From: Clostridia bacterium | Lineage (GTDB): Bacteria > Bacillota > Clostridia > Oscillospirales > CAG-272 | Length of the DNA stretch: 24,316 bases | Direction of reading: 5' to 3' | NCBI GenBank assembly: GCA_017625275.1 | Contig: JAGALI010000031.1 | Coordinates: 1 to 24,316 of the forward strand | Part shown: piece by piece, positions 7,967 through 15,147 of the stretch | Numbering within the stretch: position 1 is the stretch's first letter | Layout: every line of letters starts with the position of its first letter | Notes under the pieces: generated by a model | What the model was told of the DNA's origin: nothing | Databases searched by the model: none | What the model saw: only the letters and a program-made list of their open reading frames with translations | Position numbers and translations under genes: made by a program

Positions 7967-9304
7967 TTAAATGTGCAGGATAAACTTATCCTGAGTTTTC
8001 TTAAATACAATATTACCTACAATAAGCATAACGAGTGCAAATACGATACACATAATGTTTTCATCGAGAGATGGAAGGGTACCATACATAACGACGCTTC
8101 TAAGGTAATGAGTATAGTAGTACATTGGGTTGAGCTTCATAATTATGCCAAGTCCGTTTGAAAGAAGCATTTCCTCTGGGTAAATGATAGGGGTAAGGTA
8201 CATCCAAACCGCGGTAAATACAGAATAAAGGTGCTGAATATCGCGGAAGAATACAGTGGCTGCCGCCAAAACAAGACCGAAGCCGTATGCGAAGACAAAC
8301 GCATAGCACATAGGCACAAAGAAAAGAAGCATGGTTGCGTGGAAGGGCACACCCTGAATGAGCATAACCACAATAACCGCAACACAACCGAAAAGCATAT
8401 TTACAAGGGCAAATACGCATTTTTGGAATGGAAATATATATTTTGGAATATAAACCTTCTTAATCAAAGCAGATGCGCTTATAACTGAACCAAGCGCGTT
8501 AGAGGTACACTCAACAACAAAGTTGAATATTAGCGAGCCTACGAGATAATAGGTTGCAAAGTACTGAATATCAAAGCGGAAGAGCCTTGAGAATACAGTA
8601 TGAATAACAAGAGCCATAAGAAGCGGATTTAAAATGCTCCAAAGGAAGCCAAGCACGCTTCTTCTATACTTAACCTTCAAATCTCTTGAAACGAGGTTGG
8701 TTACAAGAGGCATATACTGCTTGAACTTGTCAAGATATGGCTTGATACCCCTAAAATAGAAGGCAACAAACAAGACGATACCGACTAAAATCGTTGGAAG
8801 CACGCACCATTTAGCGACAGAGTTGATTGAGAAAACGGCAGTTCTGTCGTTTAGCTCGATATTGCTTATCGAAAGCTCATCATCGCGTTGCTCGGTAAGG
8901 TCTATTCTTAGTGAGAGAGCCTCTATATCAGCATCAATGTAAATTCGTGAGCCTGTTGAATACCATGACACAATTTTGCTCTTTTCGGGAGTAAAGGGCT
9001 CACCCTGCTTGGTGGTGTAGAATATTTGAACATGGCTATTCTTTCCTGTGTAGTTTCCCGATAGCTTGATTGAGCTTACATAGGTGTTTACATCCTTGAT
9101 GATGATTTGTGCATCCTCCATAGAGGCGTAATCGCCGTCCTCGCCATACCAGCCGGGGAATTCAAGCTCATCAATAGAATATTTTTTATTTTCAAGTCCG
9201 TTTTTTATGTTGGAAATATTGTCCCTTGACGGATAATAAACGGAAAAGACAAGGGAAGCGACAAAAAACAGCAAAAGAACCGTAACAAAAATTTTTTTCT
9301 TCAT
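7967..9304 (-). CDS. ABC-2 polysaccharide export permease (Wzm/TagG/RgpC type) with extra N-terminal extracytoplasmic domain
   Basis: I place the start at ATG 9304 (445 residues), because GGAG at 9311-9314 lies 6 bases upstream; the TTG at 9316 overlaps that site. Residues about 195-445 are a normal ABC-2 permease: LVSRDLKVKYRRSVLGFLWS (about 204-223) followed by six hydrophobic segments and a basic C-terminus. Family members are usually about 260-280 residues. Here a first helix (5-23), a roughly 140-residue outside domain, and a second helix (167-184) come before the permease. The extra domain is rich in alternating beta-strand pattern (SLRIDLTEQ, SISNIELND), suggesting a beta-sandwich. It might bind the exported sugar chain. 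The fold and role are inference; the extension itself is plain. Confidence 0.9.
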   Translation of the reverse strand: MKKKIFVTVLLLFFVASLVFSVYYPSRDNISNIKNGLENKKYSIDELEFPGWYGEDGDYASMEDAQIIIKDVNTYVSSIKLSGNYTGKNSHVQIFYTTKQGEPFTPEKSKIVSWYSTGSRIYIDADIEALSLRIDLTEQRDDELSISNIELNDRTAVFSINSVAKWCVLPTILVGIVLFVAFYFRGIKPYLDKFKQYMPLVTNLVSRDLKVKYRRSVLGFLWSILNPLLMALVIHTVFSRLFRFDIQYFATYYLVGSLIFNFVVECTSNALGSVISASALIKKVYIPKYIFPFQKCVFALVNMLFGCVAVIVVMLIQGVPFHATMLLFFVPMCYAFVFAYGFGLVLAAATVFFRDIQHLYSVFTAVWMYLTPIIYPEEMLLSNGLGIIMKLNPMYYYTHYLRSVVMYGTLPSLDENIMCIVFALVMLIVGNIVFKKTQDKFILHI

Positions 9305-9310
9305 AAATCG

Positions 9311-9314
9311 CTCC
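9311..9314 (-). promoter_or_regulatory. Ribosome binding site that fixes the permease start
   Basis: GGAG on the minus strand, 6 bases before ATG 9304. Because the site overlaps the alternative TTG start at 9316, it supports the ATG as the real start. Confidence 0.7.
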
Positions 9315-9319
9315 AAAAA

Positions 9320-9883
9320 TTAAAAGGTAAAGCCTAAATCCTTAAGAGGAAGGCCCTTTTTATCCTTTTCGGAAAGAAGAACCTCGCCGTCGATAGGCCA
9401 CTCAATGCCTACCTCAGGGTCGTTCCAGAGAAGGGAGCCCTCGCTTGTGGGATCGTAAAGACGGGTGCACTTATAAACGAAGGTAGCGCTCTCACTCATT
9501 ACATAAAAGCCATGCGCAAAGCCCTCTGGCACATAAAATTGCTTTTTGTTCTCAGCACTAAGCTCAATTCCGTACCATTTTCCAAAGGTTTCGCTGTCCT
9601 TGCGTAGGTCAACAGCGACATCAAAAACAGCACCATTGATAACACGAACAAGCTTGCCCTGAGGGTTGGCCTTTTGGAAGTGTAAGCCACGAAGCACGCC
9701 CCTTCTAGAGCAGGACTCATTGTCCTGAATAAAGGTAGCAGGGCTTCCGTCAAGATGCTAGATATAAGGTGCAAATTCGTCGTTAAAGGTCTCCATAAAG
9801 TAACCACGCGCATCTCCGAAAACGGTTGGCTCAATTACATATAGATCCTTGATTCCAGTTTCAGTAAATTTAAACTTTCCCAT
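9320..9883 (-). pseudogene. rmlC: dTDP-4-dehydrorhamnose 3,5-epimerase interrupted by an in-frame amber codon
   Basis: From ATG 9883, preceded by AAGGAA, the frame reads an intact RmlC N-terminus (FTETGIKDLYVIEPTVFGD, then RGYFMETFNDEFAPYI). Codon 42 is TAG (9758-9760). The same frame then continues without loss as HLDGSPATFIQDNE, GVLRGLHFQKANPQGK with the catalytic His68, and YVPEGFAHGFYV, to TAA at 9320. Full length would be 187 positions, normal for RmlC. The neighbouring sequence suggests a Lys or Gln codon one base away (AAG or CAG). The enzyme epimerises C3 and C5 of dTDP-4-keto-6-deoxyglucose, between RmlB and RmlD. A GTG at 9697 could restart only a fragment lacking the first 62 residues, which help bind nucleotide across the dimer, and its spacing from AGGGG is too short. 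Options are a true recent null allele, a sequence error, or readthrough. Confidence 0.88.
9758..9760 (-). other. In-frame TAG inside rmlC (codon 42)
   Basis: On the minus strand the codons read ATC TAG CAT, interrupting the RmlC frame at APYI-stop-HLDG. Protein similarity is kept on both sides in the same frame, so this is a single-codon change and not a frameshift. Confidence 0.92.
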
Positions 9884-9927
9884 AACTATTCCTTGATAAA
9901 AATGTAATTTGTTTAAAAATTTGTTAG

Positions 9928-10950
9928 TTAACCGCGATTAGAATACATTTTTTTGTAGTATTCCTGGTACTCACCACTGATGATGTTTTCCCACCACTCA
10001 CGATTTTCAAGATACCACTTAATAGTTTTCTTTATACCGTCAGCAAACTTTGTTTCTGGAAGCCAGCCAAGCTCGCTATGGATTTTTGTAGGGTCAATAG
10101 CATAACGCATATCATGACCTGCACGGTCCTTAACATAGGTGATAAGGTCCTCACTCTTGCCGAGCTCCTTGATTATAATCTTAACTATATCTATGTTTCT
10201 CATTTCGTTGTGTCCACCGATGTTGTAAACCTCGCCAACTCTACCCTTATGAATAATAAGGTCGATAGCACGGCAGTGGTCCTCAACATAGAGCCAGTCA
10301 CGAACATTTATACCCTCGCCATAAACAGGAAGAGGCTTATCAAAGAGAGCGTTAGCAATCATAAGAGGGATAAGCTTCTCTGGGAAGTGATAAGGTCCGT
10401 AGTTGTTAGAGCAACGAGAAATTGTTACAGGCAAGCCAAAGGTTCTGTGGTAAGCCTGAACGAGAAGGTCAGCGCTTGCCTTTGAGGCAGAATAAGGGCT
10501 TGATGTGTGAATAGGTGTTTCCTCGGTGAAGAAGAGGTCAGGACGGTCAAGTGGAAGGTCACCATAAACCTCGTCAGTTGAAACCTGATGGTAGCGCTTG
10601 ATGCCATATTTACGACAAGCGTCCATCATAACCTGAGTACCCATAATATTTGTGTTAAGGAATACACCTGGATTTTCAATTGAACGGTCAACATGGCTTT
10701 CCGCCGCGAAGTTTACAACGATATCTGGGTGCTCCTCCTCAAAAATTTGATAAATAGCCTCTCTGTCGGTAATATCGGTCTTGCAGAAGCGGAAGTTAGG
10801 GTTATCCATAACTGGAGCAAGAGTTTCAAGATTACCTGCATAGGTAAGGCAGTCAACGCAGATTATTTTATAATCTGGGTGAGCCTTTAGCATGTAGTGT
10901 ACAAAGTTTCCACCGATAAATCCGGCACCGCCTGTTACGATAATTTTCAT
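9928..10950 (-). CDS. rmlB: dTDP-glucose 4,6-dehydratase
   Basis: This 340-residue short-chain dehydrogenase/reductase has the NAD-binding TGGAGFIG (6-13), the catalytic TDE triad element (125-127) that distinguishes 4,6-dehydratases, and YSASK (153-157). It converts dTDP-glucose to dTDP-4-keto-6-deoxyglucose, the second step of dTDP-L-rhamnose synthesis in the cytoplasm. AGGAG lies 9 bases before the ATG. It follows rmlD after 16 bases and precedes rmlC by 44 bases. Confidence 0.96.
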   Translation of the reverse strand: MKIIVTGGAGFIGGNFVHYMLKAHPDYKIICVDCLTYAGNLETLAPVMDNPNFRFCKTDITDREAIYQIFEEEHPDIVVNFAAESHVDRSIENPGVFLNTNIMGTQVMMDACRKYGIKRYHQVSTDEVYGDLPLDRPDLFFTEETPIHTSSPYSASKASADLLVQAYHRTFGLPVTISRCSNNYGPYHFPEKLIPLMIANALFDKPLPVYGEGINVRDWLYVEDHCRAIDLIIHKGRVGEVYNIGGHNEMRNIDIVKIIIKELGKSEDLITYVKDRAGHDMRYAIDPTKIHSELGWLPETKFADGIKKTIKWYLENREWWENIISGEYQEYYKKMYSNRG

Positions 10951-10966
10951 GAGTTAAATCTCCTTT

Positions 10967-11854
10967 TTATTCACCTTTGTAGTTTTCCATAAAGCATTTT
11001 AGCGCATCCTGCCAGTCTCTGAACTCGTCGCCAACTGTGCTTCTAAACATAGAGTTGTCAAGGGCAGAGTAGCTTGGACGCTTAACGGGGGAAGGGAATT
11101 CGTCGCTTGTGCAGGGGCTAACAGTCGCCTCAATTCCTGCAAGCTCGACAATTTTTTGAGTAAATTCAAACCAAGAGCATTCACCATTTCCCGTTCCGTG
11201 ATAAATGCCGTATTCCTCGGTAGTCACCAGCTTTAAAAGATGGTGCGCTAAATCACACGCATTGGTAGGATTGCCACGCTGGTCGGAAACGACCTTGCAA
11301 GCACCTCTTTCGCGCGCGATAGTCATCATTGTCTTGACAAAGTTTTTGCCATAGTAGCCATACAGCCACGAGGTGCGAACGATGAAATACTTGGTAGAGA
11401 ATTGCTTTACATACTCCTCGCCAAGATGCTTTGTAGCACCATATACGCTTTGAGGGTCGCAAATGTCGTATTCAACATATGGCTTGTCCCCATCGCCTGC
11501 AAAAACATAGTCAGTTGATACATGAACGAGCTTTGCACCGATTTCCTCACAAGCAATAGCAAGATTTCTTGGGCCTATTGCATTAGCCTTAAATGCAATA
11601 TCCTTGCCCTCACTCTCTGCCATGTTAACATTTGTATAGGCAGCACAGTTTATAACAGCATCAAACTTGCCCTCGCCAAGCACGGCACGAAGTGCACCGA
11701 GGTCGGCAATATCCAGCTCGTCAATGTCGATATAACGAACATAGTTATCAAGCTTCAAAACCTCAGGCACACCAAGCTCGGTATAGCCACGCTCGAAGCA
11801 TTTTCTTATTTCTGTGCCAAGCTGACCCTTAGCACCAGTTACGAGAATATTCAT
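10967..11854 (-). CDS. rmlD: dTDP-4-dehydrorhamnose reductase
   Basis: This 295-residue reductase has the Rossmann motif GAKGQLG (7-13), STDYVF (113-118) and the YGATK catalytic pair Tyr138/Lys142. It reduces dTDP-4-keto-L-rhamnose to dTDP-L-rhamnose with NAD(P)H, the last step of the pathway. Its ATG overlaps the rmlA stop as TAATG, so translation is coupled. It looks fully intact, which matters for judging the interrupted rmlC: the pathway has not decayed generally. Confidence 0.96.
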   Translation of the reverse strand: MNILVTGAKGQLGTEIRKCFERGYTELGVPEVLKLDNYVRYIDIDELDIADLGALRAVLGEGKFDAVINCAAYTNVNMAESEGKDIAFKANAIGPRNLAIACEEIGAKLVHVSTDYVFAGDGDKPYVEYDICDPQSVYGATKHLGEEYVKQFSTKYFIVRTSWLYGYYGKNFVKTMMTIARERGACKVVSDQRGNPTNACDLAHHLLKLVTTEEYGIYHGTGNGECSWFEFTQKIVELAGIEATVSPCTSDEFPSPVKRPSYSALDNSMFRSTVGDEFRDWQDALKCFMENYKGE

Positions 11855-12741
11855 TAGTACTTAATCTTGCCCTCCGCAACCTTCTTAAGATGCGCGCCAT
11901 AGGTGGATTTTCCGTATTTTTCAGCGCTTTCGAGAAGCTTTTCCTTTGTAATCCAGCCGTTTTTGTAAGCAATTTCTTCAATGGCTGAGATTTTAATGCT
12001 CTGTCTCTTTTCGAGCATTTGAACAAATTCGCCAGCCTCAAGAAGGCTATCCATAGTTCCTGTGTCAAGCCAAGCAAAGCCACGGCCAAGAAGCTTAACA
12101 TCAAGAGCGCCCTTTTCGAGGAAGATGTTGTTAAGAGTTGTAATTTCAAGCTCGCCACGTGCAGATGGCTTAACCTGCTTAGCATACTCAACACACCTGT
12201 TGTCGTAGAAATACAGACCAGTTATTGCGTAATTGGATTTTGGCTCCTTTGGCTTTTCCTCGACAGAAATAACCTTGTTATTTTCATCGAACTCAACAAC
12301 ACCAAATCTCTCTGGGTCGTCAACATAGTAGCCAAACACGCTAGCTCTATGGTTTTTCTCTGCGTTTTCAACAGCGTCCTTTAGAATTTTAGAGAAGCCG
12401 TTTCCGTAGAAGATGTTATCGCCTAGCACCATAGCACATGCGTCATCGCCAATAAACTCCTCGCCAATTAGGAATGCCTGTGCAAGACCATCAGGAGATG
12501 GCTGCTCTGCATAAGATAGAGAAATGCCATAATCGCTACCGTCTCCAAGAAGATTCTTGAAGTTAGGAAGGTCGCGAGGGGTGGATATGATAAGAATATC
12601 CTTAATTCCTGCGAGCATGAGTGTTGACAAGGGATAATAAATCATAGGCTTGTCATAAATTGGTAAAAGCTGCTTAGAGGTAATCATTGTTAGTGGATAG
12701 AGGCGAGTGCCACTGCCACCTGCTAGAACTATTCCTTTCAT
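11854..12741 (-). CDS. rmlA: Glucose-1-phosphate thymidylyltransferase
   Basis: This 295-residue nucleotidyltransferase shows GGSGTRL (8-14) and SKQLLPIYDKPMIYYPL (22-38), the dTTP- and glucose-1-phosphate-binding signatures of RmlA. It makes dTDP-glucose, the first step toward dTDP-L-rhamnose. The start overlaps the stop of the upstream glycosyltransferase as TAATG, with AAAAGGAG inside the end of that gene. Length and motifs are normal. Confidence 0.97.
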   Translation of the reverse strand: MKGIVLAGGSGTRLYPLTMITSKQLLPIYDKPMIYYPLSTLMLAGIKDILIISTPRDLPNFKNLLGDGSDYGISLSYAEQPSPDGLAQAFLIGEEFIGDDACAMVLGDNIFYGNGFSKILKDAVENAEKNHRASVFGYYVDDPERFGVVEFDENNKVISVEEKPKEPKSNYAITGLYFYDNRCVEYAKQVKPSARGELEITTLNNIFLEKGALDVKLLGRGFAWLDTGTMDSLLEAGEFVQMLEKRQSIKISAIEEIAYKNGWITKEKLLESAEKYGKSTYGAHLKKVAEGKIKY

Positions 12742-13691
12742 TAGTTAAGCTCCTTTTTATCTTTTTCATTCTTATTTTTTAAATTATATCTTCCAAAAAG
12801 GTACATTAGACGGAACACAACTCCCTCAAGGCGTGTCTGCCTGTACATTTTAGTAGTCCATATATATCCAAAGCGAGTGAAGAAATTTTTTTGCTTTGCA
12901 AAATATCTGTCCATTTCGGTGCGATATTCCTGTGGGATTGTATCTGCATAAAGGTCGTAAAACGCCCTTAGCTGATAGGAGTATCGCCTGCTTTTGCCAC
13001 TTTTTAGTCGCTTAAGACGCTTAAAGAAATTTTTTATTCGGCTTGTTTCGTAGCCTATTGAGTTGTTGCCGTGCTGACGATAAAGGGTTGTCTTTTCCTT
13101 GTCGTATATAGCCTCGCCAAAGGCAGTGGCAACGGTGTACGCCCAGGAGTCGTGAACATAAATGTCATCGCTGAAGTGAAGCCTTAGAAGCTTTATAAGC
13201 TCTCGGTTTATAACCTGAGTATGTCCAATGCATACATTTTGTATCATTGCATTATAAAAAGTAAGAGGTCTTTTTGGAATAAGCGTGTGACCCTTCACCT
13301 TCAAATCATTGTCTGTCAGGGCAGAGCATGCGGCATAAAGCCTTGGCACAGAATTGTCAAGCGAGTCAAGGGCTGTAATGGCTCTTTTTAGCTTGCAGGG
13401 AAGCCAAACATCGTCCTGGTCACTAAATGCGAAGTAGTCACAATCAAGGTCGCAAGCCTGAACAAGCTCATGCATGCTGGCGTTTAGACCAATGTTTTCG
13501 CCCTTAATCACCACAAAGCCGTATTTTTCGACATATTCCTGTAAAATATCGAGCGTTCCATCGCCCGAGCCGTCATCACGAATAAGCACCTTAACCTCGT
13601 CGAAGCCATCAAGCGCCACATAGCTATCAAGCTGCTCACGAAGGTGCGCCTCGCCATTATATGTTGATAGAAGAATTTGAATTCTTTTCAC
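12741..13691 (-). CDS. GT2 rhamnosyltransferase-like (RgpB type), first gene of the operon
   Basis: I choose GTG 13691 (316 residues) because AAAGGAG (13701-13707) lies 9 bases upstream and the promoter -10 box lies at 13756-13761, so a start at 13784 would be upstream of the mRNA. Motifs are ILLSTYNG (6-13), RDDGSGDGT (38-46), SDQDDVW (90-96), HDSW (180-183) and YRQHGNNSIG (204-213). This combination is typical of the RgpB-like group of rhamnosyltransferases in streptococcal rhamnan synthesis. The substrate is inferred from family and from the rml genes directly downstream. The C-terminus is very basic (KNKNEKDKK), consistent with membrane association. Confidence 0.9.
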   Translation of the reverse strand: MKRIQILLSTYNGEAHLREQLDSYVALDGFDEVKVLIRDDGSGDGTLDILQEYVEKYGFVVIKGENIGLNASMHELVQACDLDCDYFAFSDQDDVWLPCKLKRAITALDSLDNSVPRLYAACSALTDNDLKVKGHTLIPKRPLTFYNAMIQNVCIGHTQVINRELIKLLRLHFSDDIYVHDSWAYTVATAFGEAIYDKEKTTLYRQHGNNSIGYETSRIKNFFKRLKRLKSGKSRRYSYQLRAFYDLYADTIPQEYRTEMDRYFAKQKNFFTRFGYIWTTKMYRQTRLEGVVFRLMYLFGRYNLKNKNEKDKKELN

Positions 13692-13700
13692 GCCTGAGCC

Positions 13701-13707
13701 CTCCTTT
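13701..13707 (-). promoter_or_regulatory. Ribosome binding site for the GTG start of the RgpB-like gene
   Basis: AAAGGAG on the minus strand, 9 bases before GTG 13691. It decides the start in favour of the short form. Confidence 0.8.
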
Positions 13708-13722
13708 AGAGAAAAAGTCGAT

Positions 13723-13740
13723 AAAAAAGCCCTTTCGGGC
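13723..13740 (-). terminator. Leader hairpin with T-run (possible attenuator) of the polysaccharide operon
   Basis: The minus strand reads GCCC, loop GAAA, GGGC, then six T. It lies between the promoter and the first gene, starting about 9 bases after the expected transcription start. The stem is only 4 base pairs, so it would be a weak terminator; a 5' mRNA-stabilising hairpin is the alternative. Confidence 0.45.
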
Positions 13741-13755
13741 AAAGTTATTTTACTT

Positions 13756-13784
13756 AGTATATCACCAAAAAATGGTTTTGTCAA
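13756..13784 (-). promoter_or_regulatory. Sigma-A promoter for the polysaccharide operon
   Basis: On the minus strand, TTGACA (13779-13784), a 17-base spacer and TATACT (13756-13761). This is a perfect -35, one mismatch in the -10 and ideal spacing. Expected start is near 13749. It is the only clear promoter seen for the roughly 13-kb gene run. Confidence 0.85.
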
Positions 13785-13870
13785 TATATAACGCGACTTT
13801 TATATTATTATATCACCTAACGCACGCGCGAGAGATGAGTCGAGTATAAGCAGAGAAGCAATCAAAAAAA

Positions 13871-14032
13871 GCGCGTTTATCGACACATTTCCCACCGCTT
13901 TTGCTGTAATTCAAGGGCGTTGCTTGCTTCCGAGCGCGTTTTCGCTAAGATGTGAATTTTCGCAAGACAAGGGAGTACGCGCAAATCAGGCAAGAAAAAT
14001 GGAAACTCGCCACCCTGTGTCGAAAAAAGCGC
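13871..14032. repeat. Imperfect 17-base inverted repeat pair, 162 bases end to end
   Basis: The left copy GCGCGTTTATCGACACA (13871-13887) and the complement of the right copy, GCGCTTTTTTCGACACA (14016-14032), match at 15 of 17 positions. The ends face outward like terminal repeats of a miniature element, but I see no target-site duplication. Paired operators are the alternative. Confidence 0.4.
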
Positions 14033-14045
14033 TATATGTGTCGCT

Positions 14046-14070
14046 AAATTCCACTGAAAAGTGTGAATTT
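14046..14070. repeat. Imperfect hairpin upstream of the Gld-like operon promoter
   Basis: AAATTCCACT, loop GAAA, then AGTG-T-GAATTT forms a 10-pair stem with one bulged T. It ends 34 bases before the -35 box of the plus-strand promoter, where an operator or activator site could lie. No T-run of terminator quality follows directly. Confidence 0.35.
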
Positions 14071-14104
14071 TTACTGAATTTTTTAAAATTAGAAAATATT
14101 GTTA

Positions 14105-14133
14105 TTGATTTTGTTCTGTTTGTATGCTATACT
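14105..14133 (+). promoter_or_regulatory. Extended -10 sigma-A promoter for the Gld-like operon
   Basis: TTGATT (14105-14110), a 17-base spacer, and TATACT (14128-14133) with TG one base before the -10 box (TGC at 14125-14127). Expected start is near 14140, about 60 bases before the first gene. Confidence 0.8.
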
Positions 14134-14142
14134 TTTTATAAG

Positions 14143-14160
14143 GCGCGTTTTAATGCGCGC
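14143..14160 (+). other. Hairpin at the 5' end of the Gld-like operon transcript
   Basis: GCGCG, 8-base loop TTTTAATG, CGCGC lies within a few bases of the expected start. GAATTTTTAA follows, so a weak attenuator or a 5' protective structure are both possible. Confidence 0.35.
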
Positions 14161-14202
14161 GAATTTTTAACGCTTTTATATAAAGCAAGGAAAGGAAAAG
14201 AA

Positions 14203-15147
14203 ATGATAGAAATCAAAAATCTTGTAAAAAGATTTGGAAATCATTTTGCAGTTGATGATATTTCGTTTACCATTGACGACGGTGAAATTGTGGGCTTTCT
14301 TGGCCCAAATGGTGCAGGAAAATCAACTACAATGAATATGATAACAGGCTATCTTTCATCAACCTCTGGCTCTGTCAGCGTTGATGGATATGATATATTT
14401 GAAAGTCCTGTTGAGGCAAAGAGGCTTATAGGCTTTTTGCCAGAGCAGCCACCACTTTACATAGATATGACAGTGTGGGAATATCTGTCGTTTGTTTACG
14501 ACCTCAAGGGCTGTGACTTTAATAAGCAAAAGCATCTTACAGAGGTTTGTGAGCTTGTTAAGGTTTTAGATGTAAAGAATCGCCTTATTCGCAATCTCTC
14601 AAAGGGATATAAGCAAAGAGTGGGAATTGCCTCTGCGCTTGTTGGTAATCCAAAGATTATAATTCTTGACGAGCCAACTGTTGGACTTGACCCAAAGCAA
14701 ATTATCGACATAAGAAGCCTTATTCGTAATCTTGGCAAAAAGCACACAGTAATCCTCTCGACACACATTATGCAAGAGGTGCAGGCTGTTTGCGAGAGAA
14801 TTATAGTTATAAATCAAGGAAAAATTATTGCCGACGAAAAAACGGCAAGCTTTAATAACGCAATCAACCAAAACACCAGATATCGTGTTAAGATAGCAGG
14901 CCCATCAAAGGAAATTATGAGACATATTCGCTCACTTGTGGGCATCGTTTCCTGTGAGCTTCATGGTGAAAGAGAGGGAGATGCCTTCTCTTATGATATT
15001 GAGAGCGCACAAAATATTGATATAAGAAAAAGTCTTTTCCGTGCTCTTGCAGATAAGGGCTGGCCGATGCTTGGAATGGAGCCAATCGGCATGGAGCTTG
15101 AGGACATATTCTTAAAGCTTATAAACACCAAGGGGGGTAAGAAATGA
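14203..15147 (+). CDS. ABC transporter ATPase, GldA-like
   Basis: The start at 14203 (314 residues) fits AAAGG 7 bases upstream and begins right at the conserved MIEIKNLVKRFG; an upstream in-frame extension would cross the promoter. It has Walker A GPNGAGKST (34-42), signature LSKGY (132-136), Walker B IIILDE (152-157), switch His188, and a C-terminal domain of about 90 residues typical of the CcmA/GldA/DrrA group. It should power the membrane permease encoded next; the stop overlaps that gene's ATG as ATGA. In Flavobacterium the homologous set is linked to gliding, but in Bacillota the substrate is unknown. Confidence 0.93.
   Translation: MIEIKNLVKRFGNHFAVDDISFTIDDGEIVGFLGPNGAGKSTTMNMITGYLSSTSGSVSVDGYDIFESPVEAKRLIGFLPEQPPLYIDMTVWEYLSFVYDLKGCDFNKQKHLTEVCELVKVLDVKNRLIRNLSKGYKQRVGIASALVGNPKIIILDEPTVGLDPKQIIDIRSLIRNLGKKHTVILSTHIMQEVQAVCERIIVINQGKIIADEKTASFNNAINQNTRYRVKIAGPSKEIMRHIRSLVGIVSCELHGEREGDAFSYDIESAQNIDIRKSLFRALADKGWPMLGMEPIGMELEDIFLKLINTKGGKK

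Larger units (their letters stand above)
13785..14104. other. Divergent intergenic core between two outward promoters
   Basis: This stretch has no convincing gene. It holds repeated short words: TGTGTCG at 14016-14022 and 14037-14043 with its complement CGACACA at 13881-13887; TGTGAATTTT at 13951-13960 and 14062-14071; and GCGCGTTT at 13871-13878 and 13934-13941, with a third copy at 14143. These could be binding sites controlling both operons, or the remains of a small element. No regulator gene lies in the window. Confidence 0.55.

Noticed and set aside
9305..9316. TTG start at 9316 for the ABC permease
   Set aside because: It overlaps the GGAG ribosome site that serves ATG 9304.
9320..9697. 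Short RmlC starting at GTG 9697 as a genuine 125-residue gene
   Set aside because: The upstream frame is a preserved RmlC N-terminus with its own ribosome site; the purine-rich stretch before GTG is too close; loss of the first 62 residues would remove dimer and nucleotide contacts.
13692..13784. N-terminal 31-residue extension of the RgpB-like glycosyltransferase, from 13784
   Set aside because: The promoter -10 and -35 boxes lie inside it, there is no similarity to the family before VKRIQILLSTYNG, and GTG 13691 has a good ribosome site.
13871..14032. Definite miniature transposable element
   Set aside because: The ends are imperfect and no target-site duplication is visible; it is kept only as a possibility.
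13924..14202. N-terminal 93-codon extension of the GldA-like ATPase
   Set aside because: It crosses the plus-strand promoter and the hairpins, and the protein family begins at the ATG at 14203.
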